DNA from: Symsagittifera roscoffensis | Lineage: Eukaryota; Xenacoelomorpha; Acoela; Convolutidae | NCBI RefSeq assembly: GCF_963678635.1 | Contig: NC_087062.1 | Span: 498,001 to 562,000 of the forward strand | Length of the DNA: 64,000 nt | Direction of reading: 5' to 3' | Shown: in pieces, positions 41,940-52,284 of the stretch | Numbering within the stretch: the first letter of the stretch is position 1 | Layout of the letters: every line of letters begins with the position of its first letter | Program-made: the position numbers and the translations under genes | Notes under the pieces: generated by a model | What the model saw: only the letters and a program-made list of their open reading frames with translations | Told to the model about the DNA's origin: nothing | Database searches by the model: none

Positions 41940-42290
41940 ATGGATATTCCCCTTGGTGGTCTCCACGAGTCACCCATTGATTTGCCTTATGTGGGACCTG
42001 GAACTCACGAAGGCAAAAATATCTTTGGTGTGACCGTAGAGTTTACCCCGGCCACCACTGCAGCGAATTTTAAGCTGCATTACATTGAGGTTGCATTTGA
42101 GAAAAAGGAGGGTATATTTGAATATGTTTGTGTTGATGCGGGGAGCATGGAAAATTTCTGGCTGTGCGAGTCTCTGGGTGCGGGATTCGAGAGTACTGAG
42201 TGGCGCTTCAAATTTCACATGGAGCGTCTAGTCAGTATTCTTTATGTCCCTTGGTCGGATCCCGAAGACGACATGCGGATGTGGCCGTAA
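41940..42290 (+). CDS. Unrecognised plus-strand gene next to the right TIR
   Basis: 116 codons from the ATG at 41940, intact. It has IPLGGLHESPIDLPYVGPG, GVTVEFTPATTAANFKLHYI, EVAFEKKEGIFEYVCVDAGS and WRFKFHMERLVSILYVPWSD, a mixed composition that looks like a single beta-rich domain. No family recognised. It is one of three plus-strand genes in the element and the outermost gene, the usual place for cargo or early genes. Overlapping plus-strand frames at 42200-42493 are AT-rich 3' sequence, not genes. Confidence 0.5.
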   Translation: MDIPLGGLHESPIDLPYVGPGTHEGKNIFGVTVEFTPATTAANFKLHYIEVAFEKKEGIFEYVCVDAGSMENFWLCESLGAGFESTEWRFKFHMERLVSILYVPWSDPEDDMRMWP

Positions 42291-42492
42291 ACCCTTCCTC
42301 TGCTCTCCTATCCGTACTCCTGTCAACAGTCCGTTTTTATTTTATTTTTTTCTTATTTTTTATATGTTACTTTATCTATTATTTATCAAGTCCTCTTTAC
42401 TTTCTTACCCTCTTATTATATGTCACGTCCTTCCTCCTTCTCAAGCAGGTCAGTTTTTTAATGGGGTCTCAAACTTATTTAGTTGAACAGTA

Positions 42493-42723
42493 GGAAAGTT
42501 TGGAAGGGATTAAATTTAACCACCGCGCGAAAATAAATACCAAATTATTTTGTCTGTCGGGTGTCCTAAGAGAGGGGTCTTTTTATTTTGGGCAGGGTAC
42601 TTTAGGGTCTTCAAAAAAGATGGGTCCTTTTAGACCCTACTTTTGGTAGAACCCCAAAGACCCCTACCGTCGAAAACACCCCCCCCCCCCCCCTAAGGAC
42701 ACACGGCGGATTACAATACTTCT
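42493..42723 (-). repeat. Right terminal inverted repeat of the Maverick
   Basis: Inverted partner of 21667-21893, with a longer homopolymer (about 15 C on the plus strand near 42679-42693). TIR mismatches, about 5-7% by eye, suggest that the insertion is not very recent. Confidence 0.92.
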
Positions 42724-42729
42724 TGGGTT
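42724..42729. repeat. Right target-site duplication of the Maverick (TGGGTT)
   Basis: Partner of 21661-21666; followed by TTTCAGAAGGTTATACC, which continues the interrupted integrase. Confidence 0.92.
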
Positions 42730-43122
42730 TTTCAGAAGGTTATACCACCGAAAGGAACGAAAAAGCTCCTAAAAAAGTGGAGGTGACCCTTCATGATTAC
42801 AGAAGTGCGCCAGGAGGGACGTTTTTATAGACTGATTATTGGCCGAGCCGCTCACTACGAAAACATTAAGCCACACAAACCGTCGAGGGAAGACTGGTGT
42901 ATACCTGCAGACATGGAAGAAGGGGATTATCTGATGATGGAACCTGCCTGTGAAGTCAATGAGAAGGGCACAAGGGGAAAGAATGAGGGCAATGAGGTCG
43001 TAGAGGAAGAATCAAGTCCACAACTGGACCTGGATCCCAACGAGGTGATTGAAGCGGACGAAGAAACCTTACCCTATGCAAAAGAGGTCTGGCAAGACTC
43101 CAAACAGATGGAGGTCCCCTAG
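42730..43122 (+). pseudogene. Integrase C-terminus and pol tail, second copy (right of Maverick)
   Basis: The frame resumes exactly at the target site: VFQKVIPPKGTKKLLKKW, then TGA at 42784-42786 where the first copy has Gly of KWRGPF, then GRAAHYENIKPHKPS, EEGDYLMMEPACEVNE and LDLDPNEVIEADEETL. It is collinear with 14881-15280. Confidence 0.8.
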
Positions 43123-44110
43123 AGTTTGGAACCAGATCTTATGTTTACGATTCAAACTCGACAGAGTGACAGGGCAAGACTCACGAAGAAATACCATCCT
43201 TATGGAGATGACTTCGTGGTGGACAGAATGGATCTGAAGAATATAGTGGAAGAATTGGTGGGTCTAGAATAAATAACCTTAGTCGACGACCGCGACAAGG
43301 AGTGGATCGATGACCGGTCCAAGCCCGACGTAGAATTCGACGACGAGCAACAGCAATCCTACAAACAAGACTTGACGAAACTGCGTGTCTTGGAATGGCT
43401 GAACTAAATGACGTCGGATCCAAAAGAGACCAGTGTCACGAATCAATATGTAGACCGTGAGAGCATGAAATACATAAAATCCGAAAGGGATGATCATTCC
43501 TGGGCTGCCCAGGAAGAGCAATTTCTATTTCTTGCATCCAACCTCGATTTAATATCCGGTATGCGATCGACGGGGACGTCGATGGATATTTTGGTCCGGG
43601 GAGTGGGGGTAGGACTTACCCACACTGAAAAAAAATTGACCCTCAGAAACCGGACATAGGGAGAGTAGTCGAGTCAATTTTCAACTTGCCAAGTGAGTAC
43701 TCAAGTAGCATAATATTGACAGATAGCAATTTTGTACTTACAAATAGAACATGTGCCATAGCGATCACAGCGGACCTGAGTTTTAGGACAGTTTTAGCAG
43801 CAAATTTTAAAAGAGAATACAAAAACAAAGAATTCCTTTGGAAGCAATGACCAAGAATAGTAGGCGTAGCAGCCTTGCCTCCGGCGGCGTCGTAGATACC
43901 GGGAAAGTATTTATGCTTCTTGGTAACGAGGGCGACGGAGGAGCAGCTTGTGGACCCGGAAAACCTAGTTTTGTCCTTGACGAGACTGAGAGACTTCCTT
44001 GCGGAGAGGCCGGTGAAGAAACTCTCGCTTCCAGTATACGAACCGAACCGAGGACAACTGCATCCACGGGAGCTGTATGCACTGATACACGTAATGTTTT
44101 CTGATACTAA
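43123..44110 (+). pseudogene. Distal pol tail (second copy)
   Basis: Collinear with 15280-16320 of the first copy, with stops in ELVGLE (TAA near 43270) and before TSDPKET (TAA and TGA near 43405) and a deletion of about 60 bp near 43640. The end (LVDPENLVLSLTRLRDFLAE, LHPRELYALIHVMFSDTNI) matches the first copy. Confidence 0.5.
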
Positions 44111-44429
44111 CATAAAACTTATATGCTTATATGTATACATGTTGTGTGTGATTTGTTGTGTTTTATTGGTTATGTTATTAAGACACTGGGTAAAAAGGGA
44201 TTAGTGACACCTTGAATAATCGAATGTCGATCTTAGGATAGATCCAAAGTTTGGACTGTCCATTCTTAGGTCGAATTCCAAAATTTTAGCAATAAACTGA
44301 TTTTAATATATTTTAAGATCCAAATTTTTTCATCTTACTATTTTAAACTAGAGTGACACTGATAAATTGGAAATTCGTGACCTCTTTTCTAGATCCTGAT
44401 TAATCATTTAATCATTCATCAAAATTCAA
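44111..44429 (+). other. Spacer, second copy
   Basis: Nearly identical to 16319-16649, including the AATAAA (about 44291). No frame. Confidence 0.6.
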
Positions 44430-44942
44430 TTGATACAAACTGATAATCAAACCGAATTTAACGAGATGGACAACTTCGATTTGAACGAACTAATGAATCT
44501 AGCGGAGGCATACGTAGGACCGATGATAGATGCGATCTGTAGTCGGCTGATGGATCGAGACTTCGCTCTGGAGGACCCAGAGGTAGTCATTTTGCTGGCC
44601 GCCTTAATAAACATCTTAGGGCATGATAACCGTGAGGACCGCCCCACGGAAGTCTTATTGATGGCAGCATATGGAGAAAGAGGAGTACTAGACCGCCCAG
44701 ACATGTGGGTAATGAGATGAAGAAACGGGGCTCTCTCAGGAAGTGACTGGGTGAACGAGCCTGGATTGGTAAAATCGAGGACCTACCAATCAGGCGAGAT
44801 GCCTTTGCCTAACAAGCCTAGGCCTGGATTGAGAATCCGACTACGGAGACAACAAGTGACTCGAGACCGGAAACGAGATCAGAGTTTAGATCAGAGACTA
44901 CGAGTACCAGCTGAGAAGAGCGACGACCAGACAGGAGCTCTT
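44430..44942 (+). pseudogene. Accessory ORF A, second copy, SGNH domain deleted
   Basis: Identical in layout to 16650-17055 with the same in-frame TGA (44718-44720), then at about 44835 it jumps to sequence equivalent to 18393. About 1.34 kb holding the coiled coil and the SGNH-like domain are missing. Confidence 0.6.
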
Positions 44943-44946
44943 TGAT

Positions 44947-46392
44947 GTGGTCGACGCCCATACCTTCTCCCTGGCATATCGTCAAACAGGACCTAATGAA
45001 ATTGAACCTTCAGACGGTAAGGTTTGTAATAGACGGATGCTAAATGGAGCAAGACTATCCGTCAATGGACTGTACTCGATCACAGGCGTGGATTGGTTGA
45101 TAGCAGCTGGCATAAACTTCATTTCCACTACCGCCTTGAGATTCGCTGACTTAGAGGGACTGCCCTCAAACAAAACAATGGGTCCAGTAAATGCAAGACC
45201 TTTGCAAGATGTAAAACTGAATCATGATGAAGGAAGTCGTCGAGAAGAAAGGCCCGGTAGATTCTTGACAACGAGGGCAGCAATAGGACAACACGTGAAA
45301 AAGTTCAAGCAAATACGAGCACCCCCGGTTCACGTAAAAGATAAAGCGTACCCGAAGCAGGTGACTCAAGAAGGCGATATTCAGAGATATGGTGCAATGA
45401 AGACGATTAGGAAAGACGAGACCATCTTTGCAGCGTATGACAAACCAGAAACGAGAAAAGCAAAGATTATGATAGTCGCGAACTCAGACTTCGTTCGTGC
45501 ATACCTGCAAATCTCTGTTTTGGCCTGATGTTAAAATGTTGGCAGCGGTCGACCATATCACAATCTTATTTGCTGGTATAAGCTACCATCTACACACAGT
45601 GCCTTCCTCAACATAACACGGAGAGCCGTGTTTGCACTGTCTCCGGGATATGCACATCTCCCGGATGGACTGAAGTTTGTACATGCGATCGGAAGGGAAA
45701 TATGAGGTGGTCTTATCTGCCTCAAAACGCGGGCTAGTATTGTTAGTGTTAGACGAAATACTGGGGTTTGAATTGTCCAACTTCAGCCGACGACTTAAAC
45801 TGAAACCAAGAATTGACGATGACCATCGAGTAATTGTAGCGGGGTCTAACGACTTGTGGTTCCGAGGAATGGAAAAGAAAGAGGAAGGAGAAAGAAGGAA
45901 AAACTCCAAGGAGACCAGAGCTCACTTGGAAGCGATCGTCCTGAGAACAAAACCAGAGGCTATGAAGTGGCTGCACTTGACCCCTCGAATAGCCGCATTG
46001 GGCGCGGACGCCTTCGAGCGAGGCCCACTCATGATCAGCAAAATCCATGCCTACCTGATGAAAGAGGTTAACCTGGCCGAAAATGCTGAAGAGAAGTCAG
46101 CCGAGTTCCTAAAAACAGGGTGTGCCAAGTTACTCTGGAAGCTTTCTGGACACAGAATGTAAAGGGAGAAGAAGGCTTTGACCGGACTGACAGCATGCTA
46201 GAAGGCTTGGGGGCCAGATGGGCCGCGTCCTTCTTGGCGAAAGTTTACCCATCGCTTCCTCGATACCTAATAAAAGAATTTCTCCAAACAGTCGTAGAAG
46301 TATCAATCGTTGAATTACTAGCCCTGTTCGTGACTTTGGGAGCAGAGAACTTCGTGAGAGGACCAGCGATACTTCTCACCGAAGGAGTGTAG
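44947..46392 (+). pseudogene. Accessory ORF B/C, second copy
   Basis: The first 193 codons (44947-45528) are uninterrupted: SVNGLYSITGVDWLIAAGIN, TTALRFADLEGLPSN, RPGRFLTTRAAIGQH, KIMIVANSDFVRAYLQI. After a 115-bp deletion near 45595, the rest (ALSPGYAHLPDGLKFV, EAMKWLHLTPRIAALGADAF, RYLIKEFLQTVVEVSIVELL) is split among frames. No known domain. Confidence 0.5.
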
Positions 46393-46440
46393 AATTTTTG
46401 ACTAGATGGACTTCCTAACATTAATTGCGATATTACATGG

Positions 46441-47168
46441 AAACTTGGGAGGCTTGATGAATCTGACACGCTACACGCTACCCGGAGCAGATGAGGGAGA
46501 ACGTCAGGAGAATCGACGTGAAGCGACCCACGGATTCCTGGACTAAGATAAGAGATCTGCGACATACTCTTATCCAATACCTCCTGCAGCAGAATCGCTT
46601 GGGAACAGGAGAGGATGAGACGAATCAGAAGGAGGAAGACTTGCGACGTCATGCTGAGGGCATGCCCCTGCTAACTGACATGAGCTTGGCTATGGGGACC
46701 GATCCCTTAGCGTTGATCAGAGGAGCCACGGAGTTCGTGACAGTGATGTACGGTCCGGCAGTCACGTTTGCGTTCCGTGACGTTAAGGTGGAGGTGTACA
46801 GGAGGTCGGTGTTGCACCTGAACGTCATATCAGCAGTGGACGGAAATGCACTTAACTGGTGTGAGCAGCACGCACTACGGGGGATAATGAGTGAGGACTT
46901 GTTATCCGCGAAGATATCAGAGCCAGGGATGACCGTCATAAACTTTGATGATCACTTCCGTGACAGGATGGGAGAAGTGGATAGAGGGCACACCGATGTA
47001 TTCCCGAAGCCCTGGAATCTAAGGCCCTACTATAAGACGAGCGGCGAAGTCACAAGAATTCTTCGACTGACCGCAGCATACCACAAATTGAGAGAAGAAA
47101 CGAAGGGCTTGGGTGACTACAAGAAACTGCCAGAAGAGATCCCTGATTTCCCTTTGCCGACTCCGTAG
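46441..47168 (+). pseudogene. Accessory ORF D, second copy
   Basis: 225 codons open from 46491 (MRENVRRIDVKRPTDSWTKI, GATEFVTVMYGPAVTFAF, NWCEQHALRGIMSEDLL). It extends beyond the first copy with AYHKLREETKGLGDYKKLPE and ends FPLPTP-stop at 47168. Unknown function. Confidence 0.5.
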
Positions 47169-47842
47169 TACAAACCTCTAGGTTGAGAGCCTTCGAAACT
47201 AATGAAAAGAGGGCAGCAAAATTCTGAGAGATGATGGACCCGCGCAGTTTGCCTACACGTATGAAACAACGAGGAGACTAATGAAGCCTGGATGATTGGG
47301 CGAAATTAGATCTAGCGCCTATGGTCATGAGAGGCAAGGCTGACTTACCAGAAGCTTCCCTATTCTTGACGAAAGGCAAAACCAGAGTTAACGGTGGGCG
47401 GAACACTACAGGATAGAAGTCAAGGCTGAAGAAGTCAAGGTAGTGCATGGAGAGGAGGAAGATCAGTCAGCTGGCAGACTGAAATACCGAAAATTCCAGA
47501 TAGAGTAAGGGATGAAGAGCAAGGGCCCTCAGATTCAGGAAAAAATCCAAGACGAGACGATGGGCAGGATGGAAGACGTCAATCGGAAGAACCTATGCAA
47601 CAGGATCTCGATCAGGCCGAGAAAGATGACGATAAGGCTTCGACAGGAGGAATGTCCAGCCTGGACTTCAACTTCCTCAGCGACTTTGAAAACGGCACGG
47701 ACACGTTGGAAGAGAGGACTGAGCCGGCAGACGAGGGAACTTCCACGCTGGAACCCCCATCGGCCTTAATGGAAACGAACCGGAACTTGCCGGAGAGCAG
47801 CTCTCCGAGCAATTCTAGAAATATCGAAAAAAAAAATAATTA
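47169..47842 (+). pseudogene. Decayed accessory sequence
   Basis: Short frames with several stops. The 82-codon frame 47595-47843 (GGMSSLDFNFLSDFENGTDT) is acidic and Ser-rich, and ends at an A10 run (47827-47836) just before the next ORF, so a homopolymer indel may separate them. Confidence 0.35.
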
Positions 47843-50800
47843 ATGGAATCACCAAGGAGAAGAAGAATGAAAGGCGCTGCCAGAATACCTTCTTTCTTGG
47901 GAACGTTGCCCGAAAAAGAGAAGGAAGTTAATCATAGAGACCAAGAAATTAGAACGGGGTGTAATATGGACAGAGTTACCTTCATGGAAGATGTATGGAC
48001 GGTAGTTCAGTGCTACGGGACCCAGTCAATGTTGAAGACAGGTCTCAACAGACCACTAATGCGGGAACTTCTTGGCAAACTTAACGAGTGTGAAGGGAGA
48101 TTGAGCGAGTTATTGATTGACTCGGCCACTGACAAAAGTGAGGCAATCTATCCTATAAAGATGAAGACGCTAGAAAACAAAGAAGAAGTAGTATATCTGT
48201 CAAGAACCCGAAAGGGAACGATAAGATCAAAGATGCTTATTGACAGGCTTAATGAACTGAAAATGAAACTCGGCAGCAAAGTTACATTGAGGAGAGCTGG
48301 AAAAACAAAAGTGGATTCCGAAATCTCGATTAAGTCTGTCAACTCAGCCGGAAAGAAAAGCGTCGAAGAAGGCATGGACATGGGACATGGTGATGATCAA
48401 CTGCCGGGCACAGACAGAAAAGTGACCGCATAGCGATGGGCCACCCATTCTCATGGCAGGATTAAAATCAGCCAGTTACAAAACCAAGAGGAGTGACCGC
48501 ACTCTGACTGGAGCCAAGTTAGAAATGGAGATACTCAGCCAATGTGGAGAGAGTACCCTTAAAGATTTCAAACCGTCTCCCATGAATCTTGGAAAGGGAA
48601 GCGTTATAGGACAGGTAGTCCCATAAAATATAACCGACTGACAGTGTCGGAAACTGTATCGATTGATGAACCCGGCGGTGGACACATGGAGTTGTTGGAA
48701 TACAGAAACTCGACCAGAGGACACTTAATTGCTCTTGAAAACAAAAGTGCTATGAAGGGTTATCTAGAGAATTATCTATGGAGGGTTATCATGCCAGGCA
48801 AAAACCCTGAAACAGAAGGCAAACGTGTTTCTGGTATCGTCTGAAATGCACGCGGAAACGAACGAGCAGTTGGTGAGCCTACCATGGAGAGCAGTAGTGT
48901 TACGGTACTTCGAAGAAGAAGTGAGAACCACTCCGAAAATACACGCTCTGATAGCGGTACATTATGTGAGAAGAGAGTTACAGCTGAGTTTAGCTTGGTG
49001 CATGACTGGACTGACACGCGGGGAATATGATTCAGAAGATAGAAAAAGATCGAAGGGAGAAAAGGTGTTCTTAATGACGAGTGTGAGAGATCTGATAACC
49101 CAAGAAGGAGCGGCAGTAGTGTGCGCGAAGCGGATAGACGCTCTCTGTTTCATTCGGTTCATTATAGAACAAATATCATTGCCAGCCTTGAATATTTGTG
49201 TCAAGATGCTAAGAGAAGGCGATGAATGAGCGAAAAACTTGCTCTTTCTGGCACTTTTGGTCATCCATCAGACAAAGCCGATGCTAGTGATTATGAAGGA
49301 GCCTGTGGAGCTGGAACCGATGAAAAAGATTGAAGAAATCAAGAGATTCTCTAACAAGGAGATGAGGCTCACAAAAGATCTATGGGAGCACTGCCGAAGT
49401 CCAGTGAATAGTCCAGTAAGAAGTCATACAGTTACGTATCCGGAATCCGGAATTATAGAGATGGCGTACAACCCTTTCATAAATGAAGACATACGCGATT
49501 GCTTCTTTGACTACGAGCAAGCAGTGTTGCTAAGATTCTGGACGTCAAAATTTGCAACGATAAGAGGCACTGCTAATCAGCAGACTAAGCTGGGACTTGT
49601 GTTGGAAGAAAAAATGACTGCAATTTCAGTCCCAAATTCTGACAAGCAAGTGGAATTTGGCTTGGGTTTCTCTGACGAACTGCTAAGAACGAGTCTAATG
49701 GTGGTGTGGGAACTGGTTAAACCATCATGGTGTCCGAATCATAACGCCGATTTGATATTGTCTTTGACACAAGACGTGCAGAGGGAACTGAATTCAGACT
49801 GTAACTTGCCTGAATTGAACATCATTTACAGTTTGTTGATAACAGGCTCTAAGGGCAACGGGGAAGACAAAGTAGAGTTGCCTGGCTGGCGACCAGAGGA
49901 GTGGGTCAAACCTGGTAGCTGTCTGGCGGAAGTCTGTGGGCTGGATGGTCACGTTTGTGGAGGTCTGGATTGTGTGAAAACCCTAGAGAGACAACACAAG
50001 CAATTGACGATACTGTTTGGGAATGTCGCGATGAAAGCAAGGACGGAAACGGAACTGATCGCGGATTGCCATGGAGGAACCGAGGTGAATCTAGTGACTG
50101 CACTAGGATTCTACAGCATGTTTGGTTCTTTAGAGTCACTATTGAATCTAGAACAGAGACATGAGATGGTCACAGCCATCAGTGTAGAAGTGTTCCCAGG
50201 AGTTTTGCAGACAGAGCAAAAGCATATAGGAAAATGGAGGGAAGCGATCGAGGCGGAAATGAACATCCGAAGCAGTGAGACTTATCGTAGACCATCAGGA
50301 GCACGATATTTGGTGGGATCGACATTGGCTCCAATGTGCAAGAGCAGATACCCGGTGCATTTCGTAGCTGTGGATGTAAAGAGTACGAGAACGATCGTGG
50401 ATCAAGCCTTCTCAGTGCCAAAATGCGTAAGACAAGCGAGAATGTCAGAAAAATCTTACGAATTTTTGTGCAAAATGTTCTCAGCAGTTCCAGAGAGGAC
50501 CAGAGAAGAATTAGAATCAATACTGGGAAAAAAATTCATGGGCTACGCCAATGGGAACTTCAGTGACTTTGAAAGATAGAAGCAGAAAGGGTCAATTGTC
50601 ACAGATTACAATGTAGTACATGAGAATGTTGAAGTCCACCGAGTGATGATGGAAGTGGAACCACTACTGAAAGCGTCGGAAAAGCGTAATTGGAGAAGCA
50701 TCATGTCGGCACATGATGAGTTCCCCTGCCCGTGCTTGCTACAAACATGGTAGTATCCCGGGGGTAGTAATCTGGTGTTGATCTGGGACTGTGGAGAGCT

Positions 50801-51473
50801 GCTCTCCATGGGTTTACCAGATTCATCACAGCGCATAATGATAGTGATAGTGGGAATTATGATGGCGATACGATGGCTGGAAGATCATGTAAAAGAGAAC
50901 AATAGACAAAATGCGCCTCCGAAAGAGCAATTGCAGGAATTGGATTGTCTGAAAGACTTAGATCTTTTGGAGAAAACGTGCAAAATCTTAAACATTCCGA
51001 TGGAAGTGAAAACGATAAGGGTCAAAAGACCACTGATGCCATGGTTCAGAGCCACCGTGACTGCATGGTTGTACGAGTATGCCAACAAGCATATGTGAAG
51101 GCACAGCAGAAAGTACAGTGCGAATCAGCTGGACATTGGAGTAGGAGCTTTCAAGCGAGCTTTTGTAACTCAACGGAATGCAGTAATCACCGCAGTGAAG
51201 AGGACTTCTAGGAAAAGTGAATGTGACGGGAGAGAAAGAGAAGACATGTTGAAGGAAGACTTGGAGAGAAACGTGACGTTGTGCCTCCACAACAGCTTCT
51301 GCCGAAACATAGAAACTAACGTTGATCCTCTACCTTGTTGTAAACAAAGAGTAGAAGAGCAGAAGTGTTGGAGGACTGCCTCCAACAGCGTCAGAATAGC
51401 TACCAACGTGTTGCAAGACACTGAGACTGAGAGTGCGGAGTCAATGTCGCAAGAGGAGGAGATGGAGCATTGA
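47843..51473 (+). pseudogene. Accessory polyprotein (about 1200 codons) with in-frame stops
   Basis: From the ATG at 47843 one frame continues to about 48844, then after one shift another frame continues from about 48768 to 51473. In-frame stops are TAG 48431, TGA 48494, TAA 48560, TGA 49227, TAG 50577, TAG 50751 and TGA 51096. The longest open part is 49239-50579. Blocks include FMEDVWTVVQCYGTQSML, LRGEWCMTGL-like LAWCMTGLTRGEYDSED, LLFLALLVIHQ, PVRSHTVTYPESGIIEMAYN, LILSLTQDVQRELNSDCNLP, AEVCGLDGHVCGGLDCVKTL and a Cys-rich C-terminus (LCLHNSFCRN, PCCKQRVEEQKC). No signal peptide, envelope or enzyme motif is clear. It lies between the accessory ORFs and the right LTR, where env would be in an errantivirus-like element. 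Confidence 0.5.
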
Positions 51474-52284
51474 CAAATGGCCGAAAAACAAGATGCAAAA
51501 GAAGAAAAATTAGTATAATTTAGAAGTCTTAGAAGTTCTAAGCGACGAAAATAAAGAGAAAAACAAATAAGCAACGAAAAAGAAGATGCTAAAACTCAAA
51601 ATTGTTTTGTGTCAGAAAAACTCAAATGAGAAACAAAGCAACCGAATTTGCAATTGAAACCGAAAAGAAAACAATTAGTTGAATTACGAAGACTAATGGT
51701 TTTGTTGCTTTTATAAATTTGCAGTATGATTTTAGTTAGTGGCTTTAGAGACTTTTAATACTTATTTAGAAAGGCTTGAGTGGAGATTATATTAAAATTT
51801 TCCAGCCTGCATGATTGTTTTTAATCAACTAAGATGACTGATCACTTTTCACTTTGTGGTGACTTGAAAGGCTTGGGTAATCTGTTAAAGAGGGAGATTA
51901 TTTCATTGTTTCTTCTAACCACCGAGTTCCTTAATTTTAAAATTCAGGACCAATAACAACTAAATTTCCGGGAAGAAGCATAGTAGGATAATTTTAGTTT
52001 GTTGGTTGGCAGAACCGTGCTGCGTCCCAACACTTTTTAAACCTAGGAGAAAACTTTTTATATCGGGACGTAGACAGTCAGAAAAAATGTTTTGTACTAA
52101 ATTATATCCTCGAAAGAAAGATTTGTGAAAGAATTTGGAATAATAAACTAGTGTAGTATGGTGCCATTTGTATTTTGCAGTGAGTCGATTTGACCTGGAT
52201 AAAAGTGATTTCATGCATTTTGTAAATTCTGTTCAATGGCACTGTATCATTTTGATGAAGACTACAAGACTCTCTGAGGACATT
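48131..52284 (+). repeat. 4154-bp tandem duplication, unit 1
   Basis: Every landmark recurs exactly 4154 bp downstream (for example 49239 and 53393, 50606 and 54760). Divergence is about 1%, mostly single substitutions. TGAC is present at the left edge, at the unit junction (ATTGACGAAAGTGAG at 52282) and at the right edge (ATTGACCGGGCTG at 56436). Confidence 0.95.
51474..52281 (+). other. 3' non-coding region of the retrotransposon (unit 1)
   Basis: AT-rich sequence after the polyprotein stop, without frames. It is repeated at 55628-56435. It probably is the 3' UTR ahead of the LTR. Confidence 0.55.

Larger units (their letters stand above)
21667..42723. mobile_element. Maverick/Polinton DNA transposon, 21,057 bp
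   Basis: The ends are AGTAGTATTGTAATCCGCC on the left and the reverse complement of AGAAGTATTGTAATCCGCC on the right, the start of TIRs of about 230 bp beginning with the AG usual for Mavericks. The 6-bp sequence TGGGTT lies immediately outside both ends, the standard Maverick target duplication size. Removing the element and one TGGGTT restores the integrase frame seen in the paralogous copy at 14881. The gene set (PolB, integrase, packaging ATPase, adenain-like protease, major and minor capsid) is diagnostic. PolB, ATPase, protease and capsid genes contain stops or frameshifts, so this copy is probably dead. Confidence 0.97.

Noticed and set aside
21667-42723. Fusogen, kinase or other known cargo reported for some nematode Mavericks
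   Set aside because: I looked for a long membrane-anchored or kinase ORF and saw none; the unknown genes are short and lack such motifs.
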